From: Variovorax paradoxus B4
Lineage (GTDB): Bacteria > Pseudomonadota > Gammaproteobacteria > Burkholderiales > Burkholderiaceae_C
NCBI RefSeq assembly: GCF_000463015.1
Contig: NC_022247.1
Span: forward strand, 1,612,001 to 1,676,000
Direction of reading: 5' to 3'
DNA: 64,000 nucleotides
Part shown: piece after piece, positions 48,754 through 58,683 of the stretch
Layout of the letters: the number at the start of each line of letters is the position of its first letter
Position numbering within the stretch: position 1 is the first letter of the stretch
The notes under the pieces: model-generated
Told to the model about the DNA's origin: nothing
The model's input: only the letters and a program-made list of their open reading frames with translations
The model's database searches: none
Position numbers and translations under genes: made by a program

Positions 48754-49740
48754 ATGAGCAAAAAACCCGTCCGCGTTGCCGTCACCGGTGCCGCCGGCCA
48801 AATCGGTTACGCCCTGTTGTTCCGTATCGCGTCCGGCGAAATGCTCGGCAAGGACCAGCCGGTCATCCTGCAACTGCTCGAGATCCCCGACGAGAAGGCC
48901 CAGAAGGCGCTCAAGGGCGTGATGATGGAGCTCGACGACTGCGCCTTCCCGCTGCTGGCCGGCATGGAAGCCCACGGCGACCCGATGACCGCCTTCAAGG
49001 ATGCGGACTACGCCCTCCTGGTCGGTTCGCGTCCGCGCGGCCCGGGCATGGAGCGTGCCGAGCTGCTGGCCGTCAACGGCGCCATCTTCACGGCGCAGGG
49101 CAAGGCGCTGAACGCCGTGGCCAGCCGCAACGTCAAGGTGCTGGTGGTCGGCAACCCGGCCAACACCAATGCCTACATCGCGATGAAGAGCGCCCCCGAC
49201 CTGCCGCGCAAGAACTTCACCGCCATGCTGCGCCTGGACCACAACCGCGCCGCCAGCCAGATCGCTGCCAAGACCGGCAAGGCCGTGGCCGACATCGAAA
49301 AGCTCGTCGTCTGGGGCAACCACTCGCCCACGATGTACGCCGACTACCGCTTCGCCACCATCAAGGGTGACAGCGTCGCCAAGATGATCAACGACCAGGA
49401 ATGGAACGCCAACACCTTCCTGCCGACCGTCGGCAAGCGCGGCGCCGCCATCATCGAAGCACGCGGCCTGTCGTCGGCTGCCTCGGCCGCCAACGCCGCC
49501 ATCGACCACATGCGCGACTGGGCCCTGGGCACCAACGGCAAGTGGGTCACCATGGGCATTCCGTCGGACGGCCAGTACGGCATTCCGAAGGACACGATGT
49601 TCGGCTTCCCGGTCACCTGTGAAAACGGCGAGTACAAGCTGGTCGAAGGCCTGGAAATCGACGCCTTCAGCCAGGAACGCATCAACAAGACGCTGGAAGA
49701 GCTGCAGGGCGAACAAGCCGGCGTTGCGCACCTGATCTAA
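48754..49740 (+). CDS. mdh: malate dehydrogenase
   Basis: This 328-residue protein has the NAD-binding [13 protein letters not shown] and the catalytic pair D162 (LRLDHNRA) and H190 ([11 protein letters not shown]). Substrate arginines lie in [11 protein letters not shown]. The length and GSRPRG loop are those of the group related to cytosolic MDH, usual in Burkholderiales. It oxidises malate to oxaloacetate, the GltA substrate. The 5' untranslated region of about 90 bp contains a GCGGGAA/TTCCCGC stem. Confidence 0.97.
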   Translation: MSKKPVRVAVTGAAGQIGYALLFRIASGEMLGKDQPVILQLLEIPDEKAQKALKGVMMELDDCAFPLLAGMEAHGDPMTAFKDADYALLVGSRPRGPGMERAELLAVNGAIFTAQGKALNAVASRNVKVLVVGNPANTNAYIAMKSAPDLPRKNFTAMLRLDHNRAASQIAAKTGKAVADIEKLVVWGNHSPTMYADYRFATIKGDSVAKMINDQEWNANTFLPTVGKRGAAIIEARGLSSAASAANAAIDHMRDWALGTNGKWVTMGIPSDGQYGIPKDTMFGFPVTCENGEYKLVEGLEIDAFSQERINKTLEELQGEQAGVAHLI

Positions 49741-49755
49741 GCAGGATCGGCCGGC

Positions 49756-50535
49756 ATGCTCGACTGGAACCCCGCGCTCTACCGTCGCTACGAGGACGAG
49801 CGCACCCGCCCCGCACAGGAACTCCTGGCGCGGGTGCCGTTGTCCGGGGCGGCCCGCGTGGTCGACCTCGGCTGCGGCCCGGGCAATTCCACCGAGCTGC
49901 TGGCCAACCGGTTCCCGACGGCGAAAGTCGTCGGGACCGACAACTCCGAAGCCATGCTGGCCAGCGCGCGCGAGCGCCTGCCGCAGGCGCGCTTCGAGTT
50001 GAGCGACATCGCGACCTGGGCGCCGCAAGACGAAGCGCCCGACCTCATTTACGCCAACGCAGCCCTGCAGTGGGTGCCGGATCATGAGCAACTGATCCCG
50101 CGCCTGTTCGCTGCGCTGGCCCCGGGTGGCGTGCTCGCCATCCAGATGCCCGACAACCGCGAGGAGCCCACGCACCGCCTGATGCGCGCCGTGGCCGCCG
50201 AGGCGCCCTGGGCCGAGCCCATCGGCAATGCCGACCGGCTGCGCACCCTGCTGCTGCCGCTCGGCGGCTACTACGACCTGCTCGCGCCCGAGGCGGCCAG
50301 GGTCGATGTGTGGCACACCATCTACCAGCACCCCATGGCCAACGCCGCGGCCATCGTCGAGTGGGTGCGCGGCACGGGGCTGAAGCCCTTCGTCGATCGC
50401 CTGCCTGCCGACCTGCAGGCGAGCTACCTGGGCGAATACGAGCGTCGCGTGGACCAGGCCTATCCGGCCCGTACCGACGGCAAGCGGCTGCTTGCTTTCC
50501 CGCGCATGTTCGTCGTGGCGCAGAAAAAAGCATGA
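49756..50535 (+). CDS. tam: trans-aconitate 2-methyltransferase-like protein
   Basis: This 259-residue class I SAM methyltransferase has motif I VVDLGCGPGNST (35-46). LIYANAALQWVPDH and PGGVLAIQMPDN follow, as in Tam. Tam methylates trans-aconitate, a by-product and inhibitor of aconitase. The position among mdh, a CitE-like gene and acnB fits this role well. Its stop overlaps the next ATG by 4 bp. Confidence 0.87.
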   Translation: MLDWNPALYRRYEDERTRPAQELLARVPLSGAARVVDLGCGPGNSTELLANRFPTAKVVGTDNSEAMLASARERLPQARFELSDIATWAPQDEAPDLIYANAALQWVPDHEQLIPRLFAALAPGGVLAIQMPDNREEPTHRLMRAVAAEAPWAEPIGNADRLRTLLLPLGGYYDLLAPEAARVDVWHTIYQHPMANAAAIVEWVRGTGLKPFVDRLPADLQASYLGEYERRVDQAYPARTDGKRLLAFPRMFVVAQKKA

Positions 50536-51530
50536 CCAAGAGCGTTCATCCAGGCGAAGTGCTGCTTGGCGCGCAAGCCGGCGCCGTGACGTTGCCCGTG
50601 TGCGACCACTACAGCGGCGTCGAAGCCCGCATGAAGAAGAGCCTGGCGCTGCAGGCCGAGATGGCCGAGGAGTTCGGTGCCTGCGTGTTCGACGTCACGC
50701 TCGATTGCGAGGACGGCGCCCCCGTGGGCGGAGAGGCGGAGCACGCCGCGCTCGTGACCGAACTCGCACTGGCGGCCAGGCCGGGCATGCGGGTGGGCGT
50801 GCGCGTTCACCCCGTGGACCATCCCGCCTTCGCCGGCGACGTGATCACCATTGCCGGCCGCGCCGGCCACCGGCTCAGCCACCTGATGGTGCCCAAGGTG
50901 GAGTCGGTGGCCGATGTGGCCCAGGCGGTGGCGGCGCTCGAGGCGGCAGATGCCGATGCGCTGCCGCTGCATGTGCTGATCGAATCGCCGCTGGCCGTGC
51001 ACAACGCGTTCGAAATTGCGGCGCATCCGCGCGTGCAATCGCTGAGTTTCGGCCTGATGGACTTCGTTTCTGCCCATGCGGGCGCCATTCCTGCCGATGG
51101 CATGGGCGCGGCCGGCCAGTTCACGCATCCACTGGTCGTGCGCGCCAAGCTGGCCATCGCATCCGCCGCGCATGCGTACGGCAAGGTGCCTTCGCACTGC
51201 GTGGTCACCGAGTTCAACGACACCGGTGCCATGCGCATGGCAGCCCGCAAGGCGGCCACCGAATTCGGTTACACGCGCATGTGGAGCATCCATCCGAACC
51301 AGATCCGGCCCATCCTGGAGGCTTTTGCGCCCGATGAGGCGCAGATTCAAATTGCCACAAAAATCATTACAAATGCCGCACTCGCGGATTGGGCACCGAC
51401 CCAAATTGATGGCACATTGCACGACCGCGCGAGCTATCGCCATTTCTGGCAAGTGCTGACGCGCGCCCACGCAACAGGGCGCGCGTTGCCTCCCGAGGCA
51501 AAAGCCTGGTTTGCACTCGCGGCCTCCTGA
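50532..51530 (+). CDS. CitE-like HpcH/HpaI aldolase/citrate lyase family protein
   Basis: This 332-residue protein has the CitE-type DCEDGAP (58-64), a GVRVHP motif (R91, H93) and probable Mg ligands E151 (LIESP) and D177 (GLMDF). The WSIHPNQI element near the C-terminus is typical of malyl- or citramalyl-CoA lyases. No CitD, CitF or CoA-transferase is nearby, so it is not a citrate lyase complex. The substrate is probably a malyl-CoA-like thioester. ATG 50532 overlaps the tam stop. Confidence 0.82.
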   Translation: MTKSVHPGEVLLGAQAGAVTLPVCDHYSGVEARMKKSLALQAEMAEEFGACVFDVTLDCEDGAPVGGEAEHAALVTELALAARPGMRVGVRVHPVDHPAFAGDVITIAGRAGHRLSHLMVPKVESVADVAQAVAALEAADADALPLHVLIESPLAVHNAFEIAAHPRVQSLSFGLMDFVSAHAGAIPADGMGAAGQFTHPLVVRAKLAIASAAHAYGKVPSHCVVTEFNDTGAMRMAARKAATEFGYTRMWSIHPNQIRPILEAFAPDEAQIQIATKIITNAALADWAPTQIDGTLHDRASYRHFWQVLTRAHATGRALPPEAKAWFALAAS

Positions 51531-51563
51531 AACTTCCGAATCCAGCCTCAAGGAAACACACCC

Positions 51564-52115
51564 ATGAAGAAAATTGCCCTGATCGCCACCCTGGCCCTGG
51601 CGCTTCCGTTCGCCGCCATGGCGCAGACCACCCCTGCCAAGCCTGCGGCCAAGGCCGAAGCCAAGAAGGCGCCTCCCAAGAAGCAGGTCACCCGCAAGGC
51701 CGCCAAGGCCGTCGAGGAAGTCACCCCCGTTGCCGATGAAACCAACATCGTGCTGACCGACGCCGACCTGGCCGTGGCCCAGCGCGTTTCCCTCGGCAAG
51801 GCCCAGTGCGAACTCGGCGCCGACGTGACGGTGGCGGCCGACGAGAAGAAGCCCGGCTTCTTCAACGTGTCGACCAAGGGCGTGAAGTACCGCATGCACC
51901 CGGTCGAAAGCCGCACCGGCGCCATCCGCCTCGAAGACCCCCGTGCCGGCGCCATGTGGCTGCAATTGGGTAACAAGTCGATGCTGATGAACCAGAAGGC
52001 CGGCCTGCGCATCGCCGACGAATGCCAGACGGCAGAGCAGGTCGCGTTCGCCGAAGAAATGAAGAAGAACCCGCCCAAGAGCCTGTTCGAAGGCGCCGAC
52101 GCGGCCAAGAAGTAA
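51564..52115 (+). CDS. predicted periplasmic protein of unknown function
   Basis: This 183-residue protein has a clear signal peptide (cleavage after AMA, near 20). A Lys/Ala/Pro-rich linker at 22-50 precedes a compact C-terminal domain with two cysteines (in AKCEL-like and ADEC contexts) and [18 protein letters not shown] do not recognise the family with certainty. The tail recalls small lysozyme-inhibitor-like folds but this is weak. It lies 33 bp after the CitE-like gene and 79 bp before acnB. AAGGAAA precedes the ATG. Confidence 0.75.
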   Translation: MKKIALIATLALALPFAAMAQTTPAKPAAKAEAKKAPPKKQVTRKAAKAVEEVTPVADETNIVLTDADLAVAQRVSLGKAQCELGADVTVAADEKKPGFFNVSTKGVKYRMHPVESRTGAIRLEDPRAGAMWLQLGNKSMLMNQKAGLRIADECQTAEQVAFAEEMKKNPPKSLFEGADAAKK

Positions 52116-52194
52116 GAGAGTCCCACACGGGGTGCGGCGCGGCTCTTGCTTGCCGTACCGCACGCCCGTCAGCCCAGTTTCCGGAGAAAAGAAG

Positions 52195-54783
52195 ATGTTG
52201 CAAGCCTACGTTGACCATGTTGCCGAACGCGCCGCGCTCGGTATTCCGCCGCTGCCATTGAGCGCGAAGCAAACCGCCGAGGCCATCGAGCTCCTCAAGA
52301 GCGCGAATGCCAAGGACGGTGCCTTCCTGCTCGATCTGCTCACCCATCGCGTGCCCGCCGGCGTCGACGACGCGGCCAAGGTCAAGGCGAGCTACCTGGC
52401 GGCCGTGGCCCACGGCACCGAGAAGAACGCGTTCATCTCGCGCGCCCGCGCCACCGAACTGCTCGGCACCATGCTCGGCGGCTACAACATCAGCCCGATG
52501 ATCGACCTGCTCGACGACGCCGAAGTGGGCCGCACGGCGGCCGAAGGCCTGAAGAAAACCCTGCTGATGTTCGACCAGTTCCACGACGTCAAGGAAAAGG
52601 CCGACAAGGGCAACGCCAACGCCAAGGGCGTGCTGCAGAGCTGGGCCGATGCCGAATGGTTCACCAGCCGCCCCGAAGTGCCGCAAAGCATCACGGTCAG
52701 CATCTTCAAGGTGGCCGGCGAAATCAACACCGACGACCTGTCGCCCGCACCCGACGCCACCACGCGTCCCGACATTCCGATGCACGCGCTCGCGATGCAC
52801 AAGAACGCCCGCCCCGGCATCGTGCCCGAAGAAGACGGCAAGCGCGGCCCGGTGAAGTTCATCGAAGACCTGCGCGCGCGCGGCCACCTCGTGGCCTATG
52901 CCGGCGACGTGGTCGGCACGGGCTCGTCGCGCAAGAGCGCCACCAACTCGGTGCTGTGGTTCACCGGCGAAGACATTCCCTTCGTGCCCAACAAGCGCTT
53001 CGGCGGCGTCTGCCTCGGCGGCAAGATCGCGCCGATCTTCTACAACACCATGGAAGACTCGGGCGCGCTGCCCATCGAGCTCGACGTGAGCCAGATGAAC
53101 ATGGGCGACGTGGTCGAACTGCGTCCCTACGAAGGCAAGGCGCTGAAGGACGGCAAGGTCATCGCGGAATTCAAGGTCAAGAGCGACGTGCTGTTCGACG
53201 AAGTGCGCGCCGGCGGCCGCATTCCGCTGATCATCGGCCGCGGCCTCACGGCCAAGGCGCGCGAGGCGCTGGGCCTGCCGGCTTCGACGCTGTTCCGCCT
53301 GCCGCAAAGCCCGGTCGACACCAAGAAGGGCTTCTCGCTCGCACAGAAGATGGTCGGCCGCGCCTGCGGCCTGCCCGAAGGCCAGGGCGTTCGCCCGGGC
53401 ACCTACTGCGAACCCAAGATGACCTCGGTCGGCTCGCAGGACACCACCGGCCCGATGACGCGCGACGAGCTGAAGGACCTGGCCTGCCTGGGCTTCTCGG
53501 CCGACCTCGTGATGCAGTCGTTCTGCCACACGGCGGCGTACCCGAAGAAGGTCGACGTCAAGATGCACCACGAACTGCCCGAGTTCATGGCCAACCGCGG
53601 CGGCGTTTCGCTGCGTCCGGGCGACGGCGTGATCCACAGCTGGCTCAACCGCCTGCTCACGCCCGACACCGTCGGCACCGGCGGCGACAGCCACACCCGC
53701 TTCCCGATCGGCATCAGCTTCCCCGCGGGCTCCGGCCTCGTGGCCTTCGCCGCAGCCACCGGCGTGATGCCGCTGGACATGCCCGAGTCGGTGCTCGTGC
53801 GCTTCAAGGGCAAGATGCAGCCCGGCGTCACGCTGCGCGACCTGGTCAACGCGATTCCGCTGTATGCCATCAAGAGCGGCCTGCTCACGGTCGAGAAGAA
53901 GGGCAAGAAGAACATCTTCTCGGGCCGCATCCTCGAGATCGAGGGCCTGCCGGACCTGAAGGTGGAACAGGCCTTCGAACTGAGCGACGCGTCCGCGGAG
54001 CGCTCGGCCGCCGGCTGCACGGTGCACCTGAACAAGGAACCGATCATCGAATACATCAACAGCAACATCACGCTGATGAAGTGGATGATTGCCGAAGGCT
54101 ACGCCGACGCCCGCACGCTGGCGCGCCGCATCGCCGCGCAGGAAGCCTGGCTCGCGGACCCGCAGCTGCTCAAGGGCGATGCCGACGCCGACTACGCCGC
54201 GGTCATCGAGATCGACCTGGCCGAGATCCACGAACCCATCGTGGCCTGCCCGAACGACCCGGACGACGTGAAGACGCTCAGCGACGTGGCTGGCGCCGCG
54301 ATCGACGAAGTGTTCATCGGCTCGTGCATGACCAACATCGGCCACTTCCGCGCCGCGTCGAAGCTGCTCGAAGGCAAGCGCGACATCCCGGTCAAGCTGT
54401 GGATTGCACCGCCCACCAAGATGGATGCGCAGCAGCTCACGGAAGAAGGCCACTACGGCGTGTTCGGCAATGCCGGTGCGCGCACCGAAATGCCGGGCTG
54501 CTCGCTGTGCATGGGCAACCAGGCGCAGGTGCGCGAAGGCGCCACGGTGATGTCGACCAGCACCCGCAACTTCCCGAACCGCCTGGGCAAGAACACCAAC
54601 GTGTACCTGGGTTCGGCCGAGCTGGCCGCGATCTGCTCGCGCCTGGGCCGCATCCCGACGCGCGAGGAGTACATGGCCGCGACGGGCGTGCTCGACGCGT
54701 CGAGCGCGCAGATCTACCAGTACCTGAACTTCGACAAGATCGACGACTACAAGACCGAGGCCGGCGCCGCAGTCGCGGCCTGA
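52195..54783 (+). CDS. acnB: aconitate hydratase B
   Basis: This 862-residue enzyme has the AcnB layout: an N-terminal HEAT-like domain, then the swivel domain, then the cluster core with cysteines in [10 protein letters not shown] and GCSLCMGN. AcnB is the main TCA-cycle aconitase in many proteobacteria and also binds mRNA when its cluster is lost. ATG 52195 with GGAGAAAAG upstream gives the conserved start [18 protein letters not shown] terminator follows 28 bp after the stop. Confidence 0.97.
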   Translation: MLQAYVDHVAERAALGIPPLPLSAKQTAEAIELLKSANAKDGAFLLDLLTHRVPAGVDDAAKVKASYLAAVAHGTEKNAFISRARATELLGTMLGGYNISPMIDLLDDAEVGRTAAEGLKKTLLMFDQFHDVKEKADKGNANAKGVLQSWADAEWFTSRPEVPQSITVSIFKVAGEINTDDLSPAPDATTRPDIPMHALAMHKNARPGIVPEEDGKRGPVKFIEDLRARGHLVAYAGDVVGTGSSRKSATNSVLWFTGEDIPFVPNKRFGGVCLGGKIAPIFYNTMEDSGALPIELDVSQMNMGDVVELRPYEGKALKDGKVIAEFKVKSDVLFDEVRAGGRIPLIIGRGLTAKAREALGLPASTLFRLPQSPVDTKKGFSLAQKMVGRACGLPEGQGVRPGTYCEPKMTSVGSQDTTGPMTRDELKDLACLGFSADLVMQSFCHTAAYPKKVDVKMHHELPEFMANRGGVSLRPGDGVIHSWLNRLLTPDTVGTGGDSHTRFPIGISFPAGSGLVAFAAATGVMPLDMPESVLVRFKGKMQPGVTLRDLVNAIPLYAIKSGLLTVEKKGKKNIFSGRILEIEGLPDLKVEQAFELSDASAERSAAGCTVHLNKEPIIEYINSNITLMKWMIAEGYADARTLARRIAAQEAWLADPQLLKGDADADYAAVIEIDLAEIHEPIVACPNDPDDVKTLSDVAGAAIDEVFIGSCMTNIGHFRAASKLLEGKRDIPVKLWIAPPTKMDAQQLTEEGHYGVFGNAGARTEMPGCSLCMGNQAQVREGATVMSTSTRNFPNRLGKNTNVYLGSAELAAICSRLGRIPTREEYMAATGVLDASSAQIYQYLNFDKIDDYKTEAGAAVAA

Positions 54784-54811
54784 TCCGCAGGCACTTCGCG
54801 CATTGAACAGG

Positions 54812-54836
54812 AGCCCCGCCTTGGCGGGGCTTTCTT
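54812..54836 (+). terminator. intrinsic terminator after acnB
   Basis: AGCCCCGCC (54812-54820) and GGCGGGGCT (54823-54831) form a perfect 9-bp stem with a very short loop. TTCTT follows. Confidence 0.85.
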
Positions 54837-54980
54837 GCGTCTGGGGATCCGCTTTTGTCTGCCTCCCCGGCCATCTCCGACACGCAACGGCGCCCTTGGC
54901 CGGCCGGAAGAGCCGGCATTGCTGACAAGAATGGCCTTCATCCGCCGCTTCTCGCGGAGAAGAAGGAAGGAGACAACGCC

Positions 54981-57233
54981 ATGCCGCTGGCCTCCCTGAT
55001 CGGCCGATGGGCCATGCAGCCGTTTGCCAGGGCGCTGCCGCCACTGGGCGATACCGAGCGCGCCGCACTCGAAGCCGGGACCGTCGGCTTCGAGGGACTT
55101 CTTTTTGCGGGGCGTCCCGACTTCGACCTGCTCTCGGCCATGGGACCCAACCGGCTCACCGAGCGCGAGCAGTCCTTTCTCGACCACGAGGTGCGCGAGC
55201 TGTGCCGCATGCTCGACGACCACGCCATCGACGAGGCGCGCGACCTGCCGCCCGAGGTGTGGCGCTACCTGCGCACCAAACGCTTCTTCGGGATGATCAT
55301 TCCCGAGGAGTTCGGCGGCCTCGGTTTCGGCCACTTTGCACACGCCACGGTGGTGGCGCGCATTGCCACCGTCAACATCGCCGCGGCCGTGACCGTGATG
55401 GTGCCCAACTCGCTCGGTCCGGCGGAGCTGCTGCTTCGCTACGGCACCGACGCGCAGAAGGCGCGCTACCTGTCGCGCCTGGCCGACGGCCGCGAGCTCC
55501 CATGCTTCGGGTTGACGTCGCCCTATGCGGGCTCCGACGCGGCCTCGATTCCGGACCGCGGCGTGGTGGTCGAGCGCGAATTCGGCGGCCGGCGCACGCG
55601 CGGCTTCCTGGTCGACTTCGACAAGCGCTACATCACGCTCGCGCCTGTCGCCACCGTCGTGGGGCTGGCTTTCCATGCGGTGGACGAGAGCAGGCCCGAA
55701 GGCCAGCGCGAACTCGGCATCACCTGCGCGCTGATTCCGGTGCCGCACGAGGGCGTGGAAATCGGCCGGCGCCACCGCCCGATGGACAGCGCCTTCATGA
55801 ACGGCCCGATCCGCGGCCGCCAGGTGTTCGTGCCGATGGACTGGGTGATCGGTGGCGAAAGGCAGGTGGGCCAGGGCTGGCGCATGCTGATGGAGTGCCT
55901 GGCCGCGGGCCGCGCCATCTCGCTGCCCGCGCTCGGCGCGGCCATGCAGCAGACGGCGCTCTACGTGAGCAACGGCTATGGGCAGATCCGCGAGCAGTTC
56001 GGCCTGCCGATCGGCAAATTCCATGCGGTCGCGGGCCTGGTCGCGCAGATGTCGGCCGAGCTCTATGCGAGCGACGCGGCGCGACGCTTCACCGCGGCCG
56101 CGCTGGACAAGGGCGAGCGGCCGAGCGTGGCCAGCGCGATCCTCAAGGTGCAGCTCACCGAGGCCGGGCGGCGCGCCGTGAACCACGGCATGGACATCCT
56201 CGGCGGCAAGGGGATCATCGCCGGGCCGTCGAACCTGCTCGGCGTGTCCTACCGGCAGGCGCCGATCGCCATCACCGTGGAGGGCGCCAACATCCTGACG
56301 CGTGCGCTCATCGTGTTCGGCCAGGGCGCGATCCGCTGCCATCCGCATGTACTGGACGAAATGGCGGCCGTGCAGGCGCGGGATGAGAAGGCGCTGGGAC
56401 GTGCGCTGGTCGCGCACGGCAAGCACGTGGCCGCCAACCTCTGGCACAGCCTGTTCGGTGCGCCCGTGGTGGGCGAGCCGCCCGAGGCGCTGGCGCGCGA
56501 GGCACGTCTGATCGCGCGCATGAGCGCCAAGTACGCGCTCACCGCCGACCTGGCCATGGGCCTGCTCGGCGGCCGGCTCAAGCGCATGGAACTGCTGTCG
56601 GCGCGGCTGGGCGACGTGCTCGCGCACCTGTACCTGGCCAGCGCCAGCGTGTGGCGCTATCGCGTCGATGCGGCGCCCGAGTTGCTGCCCTTTGCGCAGG
56701 CCGCGATCCGGCTGCAGCTGGACGAGGCGGGCAGGATCCTGCGCGACCTCTATGCCAACCTGCCGACCGCCGGCCGGCGCGTGATCGGCGCGCTGGTGCT
56801 GCGCCGCACCGCGCACCTGGCGCCGCTGCGCGACGTGCAGCTGATGGCGCTGGCCGAGCTGCTGCGCACGAATCCGCGCATCGTCCAGCGCCTGGCGCCC
56901 GACCTCAGCGAGCCCGCGGCCGGCGGCCTGCGCGACCTGATGCGTGCGATGGAACTGGGCGGGCAACTCGGCGACACCACGGCCGCGCTCAACAAGGTGC
57001 TGCGCCGCACGAACTCGCTCGAAGAGGCCGCACGTTCCGCGCCCGATCCGGAACTGGCGCTGGCTTACCTGAAGGCCGCCGACAAGGTGATCCAGGTCGA
57101 CGACTTCGAAGGTCCGGCGGCGCAGAAGGGCCAGGCCCTCAGCCAGCCGCTTGCTTCGCCATCTCCGCCAGCGCCGCCGCCGTCTGCGCATCGGCCGGAA
57201 AGAACGACTCCACCGCCAGTTCCTGCAAAGTGA
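54981..57233 (+). CDS. fadE: FadE-like acyl-CoA dehydrogenase with DUF1974 C-terminal domain
   Basis: This 750-residue protein has an acyl-CoA dehydrogenase core at about 75-460 (FFGMIIPEEFGGLGFG, FGLTSPYAGSD, GRAISLPALG) and the FadE-type TVEGANILTR, probably holding the catalytic glutamate. The DUF1974 helical domain follows to about 715. It oxidises acyl-CoA in beta-oxidation. It lacks the N-terminal hydrophobic region of E. coli FadE (814 residues). ATG 54981 has AAGGAAGGAG upstream. TTG 54855 is an unlikely longer start. The last 30 Pro-rich residues overlap the 3' end of the opposite XRE gene by 95 bp. Confidence 0.88.
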   Translation: MPLASLIGRWAMQPFARALPPLGDTERAALEAGTVGFEGLLFAGRPDFDLLSAMGPNRLTEREQSFLDHEVRELCRMLDDHAIDEARDLPPEVWRYLRTKRFFGMIIPEEFGGLGFGHFAHATVVARIATVNIAAAVTVMVPNSLGPAELLLRYGTDAQKARYLSRLADGRELPCFGLTSPYAGSDAASIPDRGVVVEREFGGRRTRGFLVDFDKRYITLAPVATVVGLAFHAVDESRPEGQRELGITCALIPVPHEGVEIGRRHRPMDSAFMNGPIRGRQVFVPMDWVIGGERQVGQGWRMLMECLAAGRAISLPALGAAMQQTALYVSNGYGQIREQFGLPIGKFHAVAGLVAQMSAELYASDAARRFTAAALDKGERPSVASAILKVQLTEAGRRAVNHGMDILGGKGIIAGPSNLLGVSYRQAPIAITVEGANILTRALIVFGQGAIRCHPHVLDEMAAVQARDEKALGRALVAHGKHVAANLWHSLFGAPVVGEPPEALAREARLIARMSAKYALTADLAMGLLGGRLKRMELLSARLGDVLAHLYLASASVWRYRVDAAPELLPFAQAAIRLQLDEAGRILRDLYANLPTAGRRVIGALVLRRTAHLAPLRDVQLMALAELLRTNPRIVQRLAPDLSEPAAGGLRDLMRAMELGGQLGDTTAALNKVLRRTNSLEEAARSAPDPELALAYLKAADKVIQVDDFEGPAAQKGQALSQPLASPSPPAPPPSAHRPERTTPPPVPAK

Positions 57234-57984
57234 CATCGACCGGCGTGCCGAAGATCGTCGTGGTGCTGATGAAGCTCAGCACGCCGTTCGGCGTGGCCAG
57301 CTGGAAGGGCACGACCACGCCCGACAGGTCCGTGTCCGCTGCGGGCGCATCGTGGCTCACGTTGGGGGCAGGGAAGGCCTCCAGCTCGTCGTGCAGCGCC
57401 TGCAGCACTGCGTCGCCCGTCGCGGCAATCTGCTGTTGCAGCCGTTCGAGCAGATGGGTGCGCCACTGCGCGAAGTTGGCGATGCGCGAAGCCAGGCCGT
57501 CAGGATGCAGGCTCAGGCGAAGCACATTGATGGGCGGCTTCACGAGCTCGGGCGCGGCGCCGGCCATCAGCAGCGGCACCAGTGCGTTGTGCGCCACCAG
57601 GTTCCAGTGCCGATCGACGGCCAGGGCAGGAAACGGCTCATGGCCCTTCAGCACCAGGTCCACCGCCCGCCGGGCCGACGCCATTGCCGGGTCGTCGAGC
57701 GAGCGTTGCCGGTACATCGGCGCGAAGCCCGCGGCCACCAGCAGCGCATTGCGCTCGCGCAGCGGCACGTCGAGCCGCTCGGCCAGGCGCAGCACCATCT
57801 CGCGGCTGGGCGCGGCGCGGCCCGTCTCCACATAGCTCAGGTGGCGGGTCGAGACCTCGGCTTCCTGCGCCAGGTCGAGCTGGCTCAGGCGGCGGCGGGT
57901 GCGCCAGTGCCGCAGGTGGGCGCCGAACGGGTCGCGCGCGCCGGGCTGGCCGGCCTTGGCGGAGTGGGTGCGGGTGGTGTTCAT
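57139..57984 (-). CDS. XRE-family regulator with MmyB-like ligand-binding domain
   Basis: This 281-residue protein has an N-terminal helix-turn-helix at about 20-75 (FGAHLRHWRTRRRLSQLDLAQEAEVSTRHLSYVETGRAAPS). The MmyB-type ligand-binding domain follows (VDRHWNLVAHNALVPLL, INVLRLSLHPDGLASRI, ESFFPADAQT). Such regulators bind small, possibly fatty or aromatic, ligands and usually control a divergent gene. Here the divergent gene encodes a membrane protein. ATG 57984 is chosen. The 3' end overlaps the acyl-CoA dehydrogenase gene. Confidence 0.87.
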   Translation of the reverse strand: MNTTRTHSAKAGQPGARDPFGAHLRHWRTRRRLSQLDLAQEAEVSTRHLSYVETGRAAPSREMVLRLAERLDVPLRERNALLVAAGFAPMYRQRSLDDPAMASARRAVDLVLKGHEPFPALAVDRHWNLVAHNALVPLLMAGAAPELVKPPINVLRLSLHPDGLASRIANFAQWRTHLLERLQQQIAATGDAVLQALHDELEAFPAPNVSHDAPAADTDLSGVVVPFQLATPNGVLSFISTTTIFGTPVDVTLQELAVESFFPADAQTAAALAEMAKQAAG

Positions 57985-58018
57985 GGCCCGCATTCTGGCG
58001 CGGCGCCGATGCGGCGCC

Positions 58019-58035
58019 ATGACCTCCCAGGTCAT
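58019..58035. promoter_or_regulatory. candidate XRE operator in the divergent intergenic region
   Basis: ATGACCT-CCC-AGGTCAT is a perfect 17-bp dyad. It lies 35 bp before the XRE start and 82 bp before the membrane protein start, where a regulator of both genes would bind. Confidence 0.55.
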
Positions 58036-58116
58036 CGACGCGATGCGCGCCGGACGGAATCATCGGCTCCAACGCGGCAGGACTGGCTTGCGGCGTACCA
58101 CCCGAAGGAGATTCTC

Positions 58117-58530
58117 ATGTCCGTCCTTGCATCCCCCCGCTTCCTGCCCGGCATCATGTGGGCCGACGCCGCTTCCTGCGCCGCGACCGGTGCGCTGCAG
58201 GTCGGGTTCACCGGCGCGCTCGCCCGGCTGACCGGCCTGCCGGCGCCGCTGCTCATGGGGACGGGTGTCTTCCTGCTGGCCTACGCGGGCGCCGCGGTCT
58301 TCATGGCCAGCCGCCGCACGCCGCCGCGCTGGCTGATCGGGCTCGTGGTGGCCGGCAATTTCGGATGGGCCGTGGCCTGCGTCGCGCTGCTGATGAGCGG
58401 CGTGGTCGCGGTCACCGCGCTGGGCACGGCCTGGGTGCTGGCACAGGCGCTGTGCGTGGTGGTGCTGGCCGAGCTGCAATGGACGGGCCTGCGCCGCACC
58501 CGCAGCGGTGGCGCCATGGCCGCGGCCTGA
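58117..58530 (+). CDS. four-helix membrane protein of unknown function
   Basis: This 137-residue protein has about four membrane segments (10-32, 40-62, 70-92, 97-118). A short basic loop SRRTPPRW between the second and third segments and a basic C-terminal RRTRSGG are the only charged parts. I do not recognise the family. AAGGAG lies 7 bp before ATG 58117. It is divergent from the XRE gene across 132 bp holding a perfect dyad, so it is the likely regulated target. Confidence 0.75.
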   Translation: MSVLASPRFLPGIMWADAASCAATGALQVGFTGALARLTGLPAPLLMGTGVFLLAYAGAAVFMASRRTPPRWLIGLVVAGNFGWAVACVALLMSGVVAVTALGTAWVLAQALCVVVLAELQWTGLRRTRSGGAMAAA

Positions 58531-58683
58531 GTCCGCGGGATGACGGCAGCGCCCATTCACCCGGCATTTTTCGCGATGAGGAACGCCGCGCGTCGAAGGC
58601 GTGCGATGGAAGACTGACTACAGCAGCTGACATCGTTCCCCGCTATCCTTGAAGAGCTTCCACGAACAACCAGGAGTTCCTCA

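Noticed and set aside
51862..55068. 1068-codon open frame opposite the periplasmic protein and acnB
   Set aside because: It spans two genes and a terminator, has shadow-like composition and no motif.
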